Below are positions 44,362-53,152 of a stretch of DNA of 64,000 nt, piece after piece. The notes beneath the pieces were generated by a model. The model ran no database searches. It was not told where the DNA came from and saw only the letters and a list, made by a program, of their open reading frames with translations. The position numbers were made by a program, and so were the translations under genes. The number at the start of each line of letters is the position of its first letter. Positions within the stretch are counted from its first letter, which is position 1. Origin of the DNA: UBA6183 sp046314755 (GTDB lineage: Bacteria > Bacteroidota > Bacteroidia > UKL13-3); the NCBI GenBank assembly GCA_046314755.1, contig JBKDBG010000002.1, positions 1 to 64,000 of the forward strand, given 5' to 3'.

Positions 44362-44934
44362 CTATTTATTGATTATAATAGATTTACCTGTGGTGTAGTT
44401 AACGCATTTTAAAATGCCATAATCCTTGTTTATTATTAAAGTATCCAGTTGTTGATTAATAAGAGTTGAATGGTTATAGTACCACTTATTACTAAGAAGT
44501 ATTGAATCAAAATTTGAATTGAGGGATTTGAATGCATAATGAGTAAAGAAGAATGTAGATTTATTACCGATAAAGGTGCAATAACCATTCATTGATTCAA
44601 GTTGTAGAAATATAGAATCGTTTTTAGTTTAGTTATAAAAAACATATTGTAAGACCTCATACTTTTCTGTTTGGTAAACATTGCAATCAGGATTAGGGTC
44701 GCGCTTCTTTACTTCACTAAATCTATGCTTTATCTCATTGGATAAAAACGAGATTGAAATATTGTTGTTGTCTGTAAATCGAATTGAATCAATATCTTTA
44801 TATGGTATTAACGATTTTCTTGAATCATTAACATAGTAGTAACTTGTTCCCTCTTCGGGGCAACTAGGCTCATCACTACAATTTGCAAAAACGAATGAAA
44901 TAAAAAATAGTAAAACAATGGGTATAGTTTTCAT
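44362..44934 (-). pseudogene. Lipoprotein paralog broken by one nonsense codon (LP3)
   Basis: The frame is continuous from 44934 to 44362 except for one TAA at 44629-44631, which splits it into 101 + 88 residues. Read through, it has exactly 190 residues, the same as the intact paralog at 45462-46034, and aligns along its whole length (NCSDEPSCPE lipobox region, KKRDPNPDCNVY, CTFIGN, NHSTLINQQLDTLIINK). No frameshift is present. It is therefore a recently inactivated gene, a stop-codon polymorphism, or a sequencing error. A restart at Met (44592) would make only a 76-residue piece without a signal. Confidence 0.8.
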
Positions 44935-44944
44935 GGTATGTGAG

Positions 44945-45451
44945 TTAAGTTGTTTTATGAAGATAATAAAAATTCAACACATCTGTATTCATATTTTCCA
45001 ATGCGCTGTATGCTTCATCTTTTAAACGGTTCATTGTTGCAGGTGGTAGGGGGACACCATCAGGATCAACACCAACCAAAGCTATAAACGCTTTGTTTTT
45101 AGCGTGAGCGGCTAATGGATCGTAGTCGTTATCTTTCTTGGAAAAGGCGGTTGGGTTGGGGGTGTTGATATACTTCCAATAAATAAACTCATAATTATCA
45201 TGAATATAACCACTTCCAGTTTCAATTAACTTCACTAAACTTTTTATTCTTTCCTTTACACCTGTTGATTTATCATTGTTATATTCAGAAATATCAAATA
45301 AAGTGTACGGAGCTCCGTAAGTTCCATTAGGCTCTTTGTATCTGTTTTTAGGCCTTTCTTTTGGCTGTGAAAATGCTGTGGAATAAGTGAGGATTTGGAT
45401 GGCAAAAAATAAAAGAAATCTTTTTATTGAAGTTTGATTTAATAATTTCAT
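44945..45451 (-). CDS. Secreted protein of the array, 3'-truncated copy (SP1)
   Basis: 168 residues with a signal peptide (MKLLNQTSIKRFLLFFAIQI, cleavage near AFS-Q). It matches SP2 from ERPKNRYKEPNGTYGAPYT to ALENMNTDVLNF, then stops after seven unrelated residues (YYLHKTT). SP2 continues for about 70 more residues with the putative sorting tail. Similarity to SP2 ends exactly at base 44970, where a 62-base perfect match also begins. Without the tail it would stay in the periplasm or be degraded. Possibly a pseudogene. Confidence 0.6.
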   Translation of the reverse strand: MKLLNQTSIKRFLLFFAIQILTYSTAFSQPKERPKNRYKEPNGTYGAPYTLFDISEYNNDKSTGVKERIKSLVKLIETGSGYIHDNYEFIYWKYINTPNPTAFSKKDNDYDPLAAHAKNKAFIALVGVDPDGVPLPPATMNRLKDEAYSALENMNTDVLNFYYLHKTT

Positions 45452-45461
45452 AGTTGCAGTA

Positions 45462-46034
45462 TTAATTTTTAATAGTGAGTTGCTTACCAGTGCTATAGTT
45501 AACGCTTTTTAAAATTCCATTTTCCTTGTTAATAACCAATGTATCAAATTGCTGATTGATTAATGTTGAATGATTGTAAAACCACTTATTGTTTATTTGT
45601 ATAGAATCATTTTTAGTAGTTCGATCTTTGATAACATATACGTCAAAATAAAAAATGCTTTCATTTCCTATAAAAGTACATGTACCATTTTTACGCTCTA
45701 ATTGTAGAAATAATGAATCTGAATTTAACAAGTTGTAATAGATAAATTCTAAAACTTCATAATGTAAAGTTGTATAAACGTTGCAATCTGGATTAGGGTC
45801 TCTTTTTTTAGAAATGCTAAAATATTTCCTAATACCCGAACCAACAAAGTTTAAAGCTTCATTGTTATTGGTATTGTAAGAAAGCTTTTCGTTTCCTAAA
45901 TAGGGTATTCGGTTTCTTACTTCTTGTATGTTATATAAATATTCCTTACTGGCATCCGGGCAACTAGGCTCATCACTACAATTTGCGAACAAAAATGGTA
46001 TACTAAACAATATTATAATGCGGGTTAATCTCAT
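45462..46034 (-). CDS. Lipoprotein of the array, intact copy (LP2)
   Basis: 190 residues with a lipoprotein signal (lipobox FANC, Cys19, then SDEPSCPD). Mature motifs shared with the pseudogene: KKRDPNPDCNVY near 78, TCTFIGN near 117, NKWFYNHSTLINQQFDTLVI near 150. An early and a middle Cys may form a disulfide. I recognise no domain. It is 10 bases upstream of SP1, so LP and SP genes form repeating units: LP2-SP1, LP3-SP2. Confidence 0.65.
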   Translation of the reverse strand: MRLTRIIILFSIPFLFANCSDEPSCPDASKEYLYNIQEVRNRIPYLGNEKLSYNTNNNEALNFVGSGIRKYFSISKKRDPNPDCNVYTTLHYEVLEFIYYNLLNSDSLFLQLERKNGTCTFIGNESIFYFDVYVIKDRTTKNDSIQINNKWFYNHSTLINQQFDTLVINKENGILKSVNYSTGKQLTIKN

Positions 46035-46111
46035 GGTATAATGATTAATAATGGTTATATGAAGATAGTAAATAAATGCTGTTAATCAAATTTATTTTTC
46101 TAAGGGCATAT

Positions 46112-46747
46112 TTATTCGAAAATTCTTCGCCAAATAACGTTATCATACTTAAATAATAATAAGCCGAATTGTAAGTTATAAAATCCATATTCACTTTCAG
46201 TTTCAGCATCACCATATTGCACTGCATTTATTAAATTATTTCCTAATTGAATAACTGTGTCGGCATCATTTTTTGCAATCACTAAATGTCGACTTCCAAT
46301 TTGTGTTTCATTATTATCGTTTATATAGTACAATCGTAATGCTGTTGAAACTATTTCTGTTTGGGTTAGCCGAAACTTTAATCTAAGTCTTGTATGATTA
46401 TGGTTCATTTTAGTATACACCAACTCAAAATATTCATAATAATCGTAAATCATACCAGGGCAACCCGGGTTGCCATATTTTTTTTTAAATGTTTGGTCGA
46501 AAAAATTATTTACTTTGGTTAATACAAAAATGGCAGTATCAAATGTTTCGCTCACAAACGTTAAAGTATCAAATGGGTGTGCCAACATGCCGTTTTGTGA
46601 AGCTGTACTATCAGGAAAGTAATAATATGTTTTTTGATTAGTTGTATCTAAGCCTTCGCAAGGTTCATCAGGTTTACATGCACTAAAGTAGATACTCCAT
46701 AACGAAACAAAAATTAAAAATAAGTAGCGTTTTAGGTTTGGGTTCAT
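46112..46747 (-). CDS. Lipoprotein of the array, divergent copy (LP1)
   Basis: 211 residues. Lipoprotein signal with SAC (Cys24) followed by KPDEPC, echoing the CSDEPSC of LP2 and LP3. KKYGNPGCPGMIYDYYEYFELVY corresponds in position and pattern to KKRDPNPDCNVY...YEVLEFIYY. The rest has diverged, so it is a distant third member heading the array. No SP gene follows it directly. Confidence 0.6.
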   Translation of the reverse strand: MNPNLKRYLFLIFVSLWSIYFSACKPDEPCEGLDTTNQKTYYYFPDSTASQNGMLAHPFDTLTFVSETFDTAIFVLTKVNNFFDQTFKKKYGNPGCPGMIYDYYEYFELVYTKMNHNHTRLRLKFRLTQTEIVSTALRLYYINDNNETQIGSRHLVIAKNDADTVIQLGNNLINAVQYGDAETESEYGFYNLQFGLLLFKYDNVIWRRIFE

Positions 46748-46846
46748 GGGTAATTAATTTCATACAATTTATATTTTTTAATCAAATAAATCAGCGCGAC
46801 TAATAGTATACTATAACTAAGCAACCAGGCTGTTGCTAAATGGAAA

Positions 46847-46882
46847 TAAAAAAGGCTTCACCGAATGTGTAGTGAAGCCTAA
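46847..46882 (-). terminator. Terminator of the LOG-family gene
   Basis: AGGCTTCAC pairs with GTGAAGCCT around ten bases; six T follow on the minus strand. Confidence 0.85.
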
Positions 46883-46900
46883 TAGATTAATATAAAGTTG

Positions 46901-47668
46901 CTAAGCGGATTCCAAAAATTCGCCCAACCATTTTTTGGGTTTCATGCGTTTTGGTTTTTTCAACCCAAACTTATCAATACCATATTTTTTTATGTGTGCA
47001 ACGGCTTCATCAACTGAGTCGGTTATTAAAAGGTATTCTTTTATCTCTGCCGCAGAAACAGTTTGGTTGGCAATCATATCTTCGGTTAATTCAATTAAAT
47101 TTTTCCAATATTCTTTGCCAAACAATACCACAGGAAACTCTTGTATTTTTCCGGTTTGTATTAAGGTTAAGGCTTCAAACATTTCATCCATAGTGCCCCA
47201 GCCGCCCGGCATAATTACAAAGGCATAAGAGTATTTTACCAATAAAGTTTTGCGTACAAAAAAGTATTTAAACTCCACCGAAGTTTGTACGTAAGGATTT
47301 TCTTTTTGTTCATGCGGTAAAATAATATTACACCCCACCGATTTTCCTCCGGCCTCAAACGCTCCACGGTTGGCTGCTTCCATAATTCCTGGTCCGCCAC
47401 CGGTAATAATGGTAAACCCTAATTTGCTTATGGCTGCTCCCATTTCAACCGCCTTTTGGTAGTAAGGATGATCTTCTTTAAAACGTGCACTACCAAAAAT
47501 GGTAACGCAGGGCCCCACAAAATGTAACTTTTGAAAGCCTTTGATAAACTCCCACAACACCTTAATCACAAATTTAAATTCACGGGTACGTGATCGTGGT
47601 CCTTCCAAAAATCGCCTTTCGGAGTGCAATACTTTTTCTCTCAGTTTTTTAATGTTTTTTCCGGTCAT
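46901..47668 (-). CDS. LOG-family protein (TIGR00730 type)
   Basis: 255 residues with the lysine-decarboxylase-like Rossmann signatures ITGGGPGIMEAANRGAFEAG near 93 and VIMPGGWGTMDEMFEALT near 155 (PGGxGTxxE). Proteins of this group hydrolyse nucleoside 5'-monophosphates such as cytokinin riboside phosphates or AMP-like compounds, with ribose 5-phosphate as product; old annotations as lysine decarboxylase are wrong. The C-terminal KKPKRMKPKKWLGEFLESA tail is basic. Single-gene unit on its own transcript. Confidence 0.88.
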   Translation of the reverse strand: MTGKNIKKLREKVLHSERRFLEGPRSRTREFKFVIKVLWEFIKGFQKLHFVGPCVTIFGSARFKEDHPYYQKAVEMGAAISKLGFTIITGGGPGIMEAANRGAFEAGGKSVGCNIILPHEQKENPYVQTSVEFKYFFVRKTLLVKYSYAFVIMPGGWGTMDEMFEALTLIQTGKIQEFPVVLFGKEYWKNLIELTEDMIANQTVSAAEIKEYLLITDSVDEAVAHIKKYGIDKFGLKKPKRMKPKKWLGEFLESA

Positions 47669-47686
47669 AATTAATCATATAAACGT

Positions 47687-47721
47687 AAAAAAGACGCGAA
47701 TGGTGTTCGCGTCTTTTTTGG
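47687..47721 (-). terminator. Terminator after hpd
   Basis: AAAAAAGACGCGAA pairs with TTCGCGTCTTTTTT around TGGTG. It ends the hmgA-hpd operon and precedes the LOG-family start. Confidence 0.9.
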
Positions 47722-47741
47722 GAGTGTATTGAAAGTTTTAA

Positions 47742-48866
47742 TTATAAGTTTCCTCTGCGGTCTTGCTCACGTTCTAAGGCTTCAAACAAAGCTTTAAAAT
47801 TTCCTTTGCCAAAACTTTTGGCCCCTTTACGTTGAATAATTTCAAAGAACATGGTTGGTCTGTCTTCAACAGGCTTGGTAAACAATTGCAATAAATAACC
47901 TTCATCATCACGGTCAACCAAAATACCTAATTCTTTTAATGGACCCAAGTCTTCCTCAATTGGTCCAACACGATCCAACAAATCATCATAATAACTTTTT
48001 GGCACTTGTAAAAACTCTACCCCACGAGCTTTTAAAGTTTTAACCGTGGCAACAATATCTTTGGTGGCAATGGCAATATGCTGCACGCCTTCACCTTCGT
48101 AAAAATCTAAATATTCTTCTACTTGCGATTTTTTCTTTCCTTCGGCCGGCTCATTAATCGGGAATTTTACATAACCGTTTCCGTTGCTCATTACCTTACT
48201 CATTAAGGCTGAATATTCTGTGCTAATGTCATTATCATCAAACGAAAGAATATTTTTAAAGCCCATTACATCCTCATAAAATTTTACCCAAGGATTCATT
48301 TGATTCCAACCTACATTACCCACGCAATGGTCAACATACAACAAACCGGCAGGCTCCGGATTGTATTCACTTTTCCACGCTACAAAGCCCGGCATAAAAA
48401 CACCGTTGTAGTTTTTGCGTTCAATAAACAAGTGTTCTACTTCGCCATACGTTTTAATACCGCTTATTTTTACTTCACCATCTTTATCGGTAAGTGTTTT
48501 GGGTTCAACAGTACCTACACCGCCTCTTGATGTTGTTTTTTCATAAGCATCATACGCATCATCAACCCATAAGGCAAGATATTTCACACCATCACCATGC
48601 TTACGGTGATGCTCGGCAATTGGGCTATCACTGCGTAAAGGTGAGGTAAGAATTAAGCGCATTTTATTTTGAATGAGCACATACGAAGCCCTGTCTTTTA
48701 ATCCGGTTTCAGGTCCGGCATAAGCCAAACTTTGAAAACCAAAAGCAGTTTTATAATAGTGAGCAGCTTGCTTGGCATTACCCACCCAAAGCTCAATAAA
48801 ATCGGTTCCGTTTAGTGGAAGAAAATCTTGCATTGTTTCTTTTTTTGTGATATCAAGTGTTTCCAT
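47742..48866 (-). CDS. hpd: 4-Hydroxyphenylpyruvate dioxygenase
   Basis: 374 residues, two vicinal-oxygen-chelate halves. The iron ligands are in YVDHCVGNV (His near 182), EGVQHIAIATKDI (His near 261) and MFFEIIQRKGAKSFGKGNF (Glu near 343). N-terminal FIELWVGNAKQAAHYYKTAFGF is the first half. It converts 4-hydroxyphenylpyruvate to homogentisate in tyrosine breakdown. hmgA is 17 bases upstream, so both steps are on one transcript; no maleylacetoacetate isomerase or fumarylacetoacetase is here. Confidence 0.96.
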   Translation of the reverse strand: METLDITKKETMQDFLPLNGTDFIELWVGNAKQAAHYYKTAFGFQSLAYAGPETGLKDRASYVLIQNKMRLILTSPLRSDSPIAEHHRKHGDGVKYLALWVDDAYDAYEKTTSRGGVGTVEPKTLTDKDGEVKISGIKTYGEVEHLFIERKNYNGVFMPGFVAWKSEYNPEPAGLLYVDHCVGNVGWNQMNPWVKFYEDVMGFKNILSFDDNDISTEYSALMSKVMSNGNGYVKFPINEPAEGKKKSQVEEYLDFYEGEGVQHIAIATKDIVATVKTLKARGVEFLQVPKSYYDDLLDRVGPIEEDLGPLKELGILVDRDDEGYLLQLFTKPVEDRPTMFFEIIQRKGAKSFGKGNFKALFEALEREQDRRGNL

Positions 48867-48883
48867 TATTGTAGTTTTCTTTG

Positions 48884-50041
48884 TTATTCAACCCACGATT
48901 TGTAATAGTGCGGGTCTTCCATATTCATTGCTTCTTGTGTAATTTGTAAAGGATAAAACGGATCAATCATTACGGCAAGTTCTTTGGTTTCTTTTTGCCC
49001 TATTGATTTTTCAACTGTACCCGGATGTGGTCCGTGTGGTATGCCTTTCGGGTGCAAACTAATCATGCCACGCTCTACGTGTTTGCGGCTCATAAAATCA
49101 CCATCAACATAATACAATACCTCATCACTATCAACATTGCTGTGGTTGTATGGTGCAGGTATGGATTGCGGATGATAATCATACAAACGCGGCACAAATG
49201 AACAAATCACAAAATTATGCCCTTCAAAAGTTTGGTGTATGGGAGGCGGCATGTGCACACGGCCGGTTATTGGCTCGTAGTTGTGTATGCTAAATCCATA
49301 TGGGTATTGATATCCATCCCAACCAATAGCATCAAAAGGATGCGTGGCATACACATAAGGATAAATCATATCCTGCTTTTTAATCATTACTTTAAATTCA
49401 CCATGCGCATCATGTGTTTCTTTTAGCACCGGCAGTTTAAGGTCACGTTCGCAATAGGGCGAGTGTTCTAAAAATTGACCGTAACTGTTTAAATAACGTT
49501 TAGGCGGACGAATAGGCGAGAAACTTTCCGTGATGAACAAACGGTTATTTTCATCATTAAAATGTATTTGATAAATAATGCCTCTTGGTATCACCAAATA
49601 ATCACCGTATTCAAATTCAATTTCTCCGTATAAGGTTACTAATTTTCCGCTTCCTTCATGAATAAAAATTACTTCATCGGCATCGGCATTTTTAAAAAAG
49701 TAATCGGTGGTGCTTTTTTTAGGAGCAGCGCTTGATATATACACATCGCTATTAAAAAGTGTATACACCCTGCTTTTTAAATAATCATCAACAGGTGTTG
49801 TTTTAAACGTAAGAAAGCTGCGGTTTTGCAGATTTTTTTTAAGTGCGGCTTTTGGCGCAACATCATACGGTTCTCCAATTTCTTTTACTAAAGTTGGTGG
49901 ATGACAGTGGTAAACCAAACTGTAAATACTGCTAAAACCTTCGGTGCTAATTAGCTCCTCGGCATAAAGCGAGCCATCGGGTTTTCTAAATTGAGTATGA
50001 CGTTTGGCAGGGATTTTCCCTTGTTTATGATAAAAAGGCAT
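48884..50041 (-). CDS. hmgA: Homogentisate 1,2-dioxygenase (Bacteroidota type)
   Basis: 385 residues, a cupin-type ring-cleaving dioxygenase. Landmarks: MPFYHKQGKIPAKRHTQFRK at the start, GDYLVIPRGIIYQIHF near 145, HPFDAIGWDGYQYPYGFS near 240, VDSDEVLYYVDGDFMSRK near 310, GMISLHPKGIPHGPHPG near 330. This variant is shorter than the 430-residue human/Pseudomonas form. First gene of the operon; a TAAATTTG -7 element lies only 8 bases upstream of its ATG, so the mRNA is nearly leaderless. Confidence 0.94.
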   Translation of the reverse strand: MPFYHKQGKIPAKRHTQFRKPDGSLYAEELISTEGFSSIYSLVYHCHPPTLVKEIGEPYDVAPKAALKKNLQNRSFLTFKTTPVDDYLKSRVYTLFNSDVYISSAAPKKSTTDYFFKNADADEVIFIHEGSGKLVTLYGEIEFEYGDYLVIPRGIIYQIHFNDENNRLFITESFSPIRPPKRYLNSYGQFLEHSPYCERDLKLPVLKETHDAHGEFKVMIKKQDMIYPYVYATHPFDAIGWDGYQYPYGFSIHNYEPITGRVHMPPPIHQTFEGHNFVICSFVPRLYDYHPQSIPAPYNHSNVDSDEVLYYVDGDFMSRKHVERGMISLHPKGIPHGPHPGTVEKSIGQKETKELAVMIDPFYPLQITQEAMNMEDPHYYKSWVE

Positions 50042-50048
50042 ATGTAGG

Positions 50049-50056
50049 CAAATTTA
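50049..50056 (-). promoter_or_regulatory. -7 element of the hmgA-hpd operon
   Basis: On the minus strand TAAATTTG matches TAnnTTTG and ends 7 bases before the hmgA start. The -33 partner is not obvious. Confidence 0.42.
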
Positions 50057-50139
50057 TTTTTTAGTCAATGCAATTAATTTTAGTTTTTTTGTGACTAATA
50101 TAATTGAATCGCATCAAACAAAAGTATTTTAAATAATAA

Positions 50140-51144
50140 ATGAAAAAACTGATTTTTATCACGGCAATTGCGCTACAGTTGTGGGGTTGCGGCCAAAATA
50201 ACAATACCGCAAGTAAAGCAGATGAACAAACTGAGGCTGCTCCATCAGCATCGGTGGCTCAAATAAGTGCCGAAATAGAAAAAGCGCCAACCAATGCAGA
50301 GCTTTATTACAAACGTGCCGTTATTTATTTTGATGAATCAAAATTAGATATGGCCTTGGCAGATATTGATCAAGCCATTGGGTTAAGCGCTGAAAATCCG
50401 CTTTATCATTTTTTTAGAGGGAGAATTTTGTATGCCATGAATAAAACCATTGAAGCTTCAAAATCCTATGAAAAAGCCATCACCCTTCGCCCTGATTTTA
50501 CCGAGGCTCAATTAAAATTAGCCGAGTTGTATTATTTGGTGAAAGAGCACAAAAAATCGTTTGATGTGTTAAATGCAGTGTTGGCAAATGATAAACAAAA
50601 CACTGAAGCCTTGTTTTACCGAGGCATGAATTATAAAGAGGTTGGCGATACCAATGCGGCCATTGCAGCTTTTCAAAAAGCCTATGAATATGATGCACAA
50701 CATTATGAGGCGGTGATGCAATTGGCCAATTTATTCTCGGTGTTGGAAAATAAATCTGCACTTGATTATTACATTGCTGCAGCACGTTTACAACCCAAAA
50801 GTCCTGAGCCTCCATACGGTGCCGGTGTGTTTTTACAAAAGAAAAAACAGTACAAAAAAGCCATTGTAATGTACGAGCAGGCTTTAAAAGCTGATGGTAA
50901 ATTTTACCAAGCCTATTACAATGCCGGGTTAATAAACATGGAAATAAACAGGGTAAATGATGCTTTGAGTAATTTTAATACGGTGGTTCGTTTAGCGCCT
51001 GATTTTGCTGATGCATACTACATGCGAGGATTATGTTATGAAGTGTTGAAGAAGAAGGAAGATGCTAAATTGAATTACGAATATGCACTTGAAATTAACC
51101 CTGAACATCCATTGGCTAAACCGGCTTTGGCAGCCTTAAAATAA
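50140..51144 (+). CDS. TPR-repeat lipoprotein
   Basis: 334 residues with a lipobox (QLWGC, Cys17). After an Ala/Gln/Asn linker, about seven TPR units fill residues 40-334, for example LYYKRAVIYFDESKLDMALA, HFFRGRILYAMNKTIEAS, ALFYRGMNYKEVGDTNAAIA and AYYMRGLCYEVLKKKEDA. It is a periplasm-facing lipid-anchored scaffold; the partner is not visible. The gene is divergent from hmgA and 67 bases before thrS with no terminator between. Confidence 0.82.
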   Translation: MKKLIFITAIALQLWGCGQNNNTASKADEQTEAAPSASVAQISAEIEKAPTNAELYYKRAVIYFDESKLDMALADIDQAIGLSAENPLYHFFRGRILYAMNKTIEASKSYEKAITLRPDFTEAQLKLAELYYLVKEHKKSFDVLNAVLANDKQNTEALFYRGMNYKEVGDTNAAIAAFQKAYEYDAQHYEAVMQLANLFSVLENKSALDYYIAAARLQPKSPEPPYGAGVFLQKKKQYKKAIVMYEQALKADGKFYQAYYNAGLINMEINRVNDALSNFNTVVRLAPDFADAYYMRGLCYEVLKKKEDAKLNYEYALEINPEHPLAKPALAALK

Positions 51145-51211
51145 GCATTTGCCATAATCTGATAATTCTTTTTCTTTTTTTACAATCTGCATTTTACCTT
51201 GCAGCACTTAT

Positions 51212-53143
51212 ATGAGCAATATTAATATTACTTTACCTGACGGCTCGGTTCGTTCGTATGAATCGGGGATTACCGCTTTAGAAATTGCTAAGTCAATTAG
51301 CGAAGGGTTGGCAAGAAATGTACTTGCAGCCAAAGTAAATGGAGAAGTTTGGGATGCAACCCGCCCAATAACCACAGATGTTTCGTTGGTTTTGCTCACG
51401 TGGAATGATACGGATGGAAAACAAACCATGTGGCATTCTTCAGCTCACTTATTGGCTGAAGCGCTTGAGGCATTGTATCCGGGTGTAAAGTTCGGTATTG
51501 GCCCCGCCATTGAAAATGGGTTTTATTATGATGTTGATTTTGGCGGCAAAGATTTTTCAATTGATGATTTAAAAAAGGTTGAAGAAAAAATGGTTGAATT
51601 GGCCAAACAAGGCAATTTATACCAACGCAAAGAAATCAGTAAGCAAGATGCCGTTGACTATTTCACAGAAAAAGGTGATGAATATAAATTGGAATTAATT
51701 GATGGTTTAGAAGACGGTTCAATAACGTTTTACCAACAAGGTAATTTTACCGATTTATGCCGTGGGCCGCATATCCCGAATACCGGTTTTATCAAAGCCG
51801 TTAAATTACTGAATGTGGCCGGTGCATATTGGAGGGGTGATGAAAAAAATAAAATGCTTACCCGTATTTATGGCATCACTTTCCCTAAAAAATCGGAGTT
51901 AGATGAATATTTGGTGTTGTTGGAAGAAGCAAAAAAACGTGATCACCGCAAAATTGGAAAAGAGTTAGAGTTGTTTACTTTTTCTGAGAAAGTAGGCATG
52001 GGGCTTCCATTGTGGTTACCAAAAGGGGCCATGTTAAGAGAACGGTTGATTCAATTTTTGCAAAGGGCACAGGTAGATGCAGGGTATATGCCTGTAGTTA
52101 CACCGCATATTGGTAACAAAAACTTATACATCACTTCGGGGCATTATGAAAAATACGGTGCCGATTCATTCCAACCGATTTCTACACCAAGAGAAGGGGA
52201 AGAGTTTTTCTTAAAACCAATGAATTGTCCGCACCATTGCGAAATTTATAAAGCGCAGCCTCGCTCTTACAAAGATTTACCGGTGCGTTTTGCAGAGTTT
52301 GGAACGGTTTATCGTTATGAGCAGGCCGGTGAGTTGCATGGCTTAACCAGGGTAAGAGGATTTACGCAAGATGATGCGCATTTATTTTGCAGACCCGATC
52401 AAGTAAAAGAAGAATTTTGTAAGGTAATTGACCTGGTGCTTTATGTATTTAATGCCCTTGATTTTAAAGATTATACCGCACAAATTTCTTTGCGTGATAA
52501 AGAAAATAGAGCCAAATACATTGGTTCAGAAGAGAATTGGAATTTAGCAGAACAAGCCATTATTGAATCGGCTGCCGAAAAAGGATTAAAAACCGTGATT
52601 GAATATGGTGAAGCAGCGTTTTACGGTCCGAAGTTGGATTTTATGGTGAAAGATGCCATTGGCCGTAAATGGCAGTTGGGAACCATTCAAGTTGATTACA
52701 ACTTGCCTGAACGGTTTGAATTGGAATACACCGGAAGCGATAACCAAAAGCATAGGCCTGTAATGATACACCGTGCGCCATTTGGCTCGTTGGAGCGTTT
52801 TGTGGCCGTGTTAATTGAGCATTGTGCCGGTAATTTCCCGCTTTGGTTGCACCCTGAACCTGTAAGTATTTTGCCCGTAAGCGAAAAATATCATGAGTAT
52901 GCGCAAAAAGTTGTGAATGTGCTAAATAAAGCAGATATTCGCGGGCCGCTTGACGACCGTAATGAAAAGGTTGGCAGAAAAATACGTGATGCGGAATTAA
53001 AGAAAATACCTTTTATGCTGGTGGTTGGAGAACAAGAAATGGCAGAAGAAACAGTATCGGTAAGAAAGCACGGTGGCGAAGAATTAGGTAAGATGAAACT
53101 TGCCGATTTTGTAGCCTACTACAAAGAACAAAGTAAAATTTAA
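51212..53143 (+). CDS. thrS: Threonyl-tRNA synthetase
   Basis: 643 residues. TGS domain (1-65, LPDGSVRSYESGITALEIA), editing domain with HSSAHLLAEALE (HxxxH) near 74, catalytic core with KPMNCPHHCEIY (Cys zinc ligand), FGTVYRYEQAGELHGLTRVR (motif 2), DDAHLFC, and PVMIHRAPFGSLERF (motif 3), then the anticodon-binding domain (PVSILPVSEKYHEYA...). First gene of the thrS-infC-rpmI-rplT translation operon. Confidence 0.97.
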   Translation: MSNINITLPDGSVRSYESGITALEIAKSISEGLARNVLAAKVNGEVWDATRPITTDVSLVLLTWNDTDGKQTMWHSSAHLLAEALEALYPGVKFGIGPAIENGFYYDVDFGGKDFSIDDLKKVEEKMVELAKQGNLYQRKEISKQDAVDYFTEKGDEYKLELIDGLEDGSITFYQQGNFTDLCRGPHIPNTGFIKAVKLLNVAGAYWRGDEKNKMLTRIYGITFPKKSELDEYLVLLEEAKKRDHRKIGKELELFTFSEKVGMGLPLWLPKGAMLRERLIQFLQRAQVDAGYMPVVTPHIGNKNLYITSGHYEKYGADSFQPISTPREGEEFFLKPMNCPHHCEIYKAQPRSYKDLPVRFAEFGTVYRYEQAGELHGLTRVRGFTQDDAHLFCRPDQVKEEFCKVIDLVLYVFNALDFKDYTAQISLRDKENRAKYIGSEENWNLAEQAIIESAAEKGLKTVIEYGEAAFYGPKLDFMVKDAIGRKWQLGTIQVDYNLPERFELEYTGSDNQKHRPVMIHRAPFGSLERFVAVLIEHCAGNFPLWLHPEPVSILPVSEKYHEYAQKVVNVLNKADIRGPLDDRNEKVGRKIRDAELKKIPFMLVVGEQEMAEETVSVRKHGGEELGKMKLADFVAYYKEQSKI

Positions 53144-53152
53144 TAATAAACA

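Noticed and set aside
46045..46227. Minus-strand frame of 60 residues at the end of LP1
   Set aside because: It overlaps LP1 in another frame, has no signal or similarity to the other LP tails, and looks like a shadow.
43659..46747. Polymorphic toxin with immunity lipoproteins
   Set aside because: The unit structure and truncated copy fit superficially, but no toxin fold, no variable C-terminal toxin module and no delivery marker is seen; the SP copies are conserved at the N terminus and simply truncated in SP1.
46901..47668. Lysine decarboxylase
   Set aside because: The GGGxGxMxA and PGGxGTxxE motifs define the LOG phosphoribohydrolase group; the decarboxylase label is an old misannotation.
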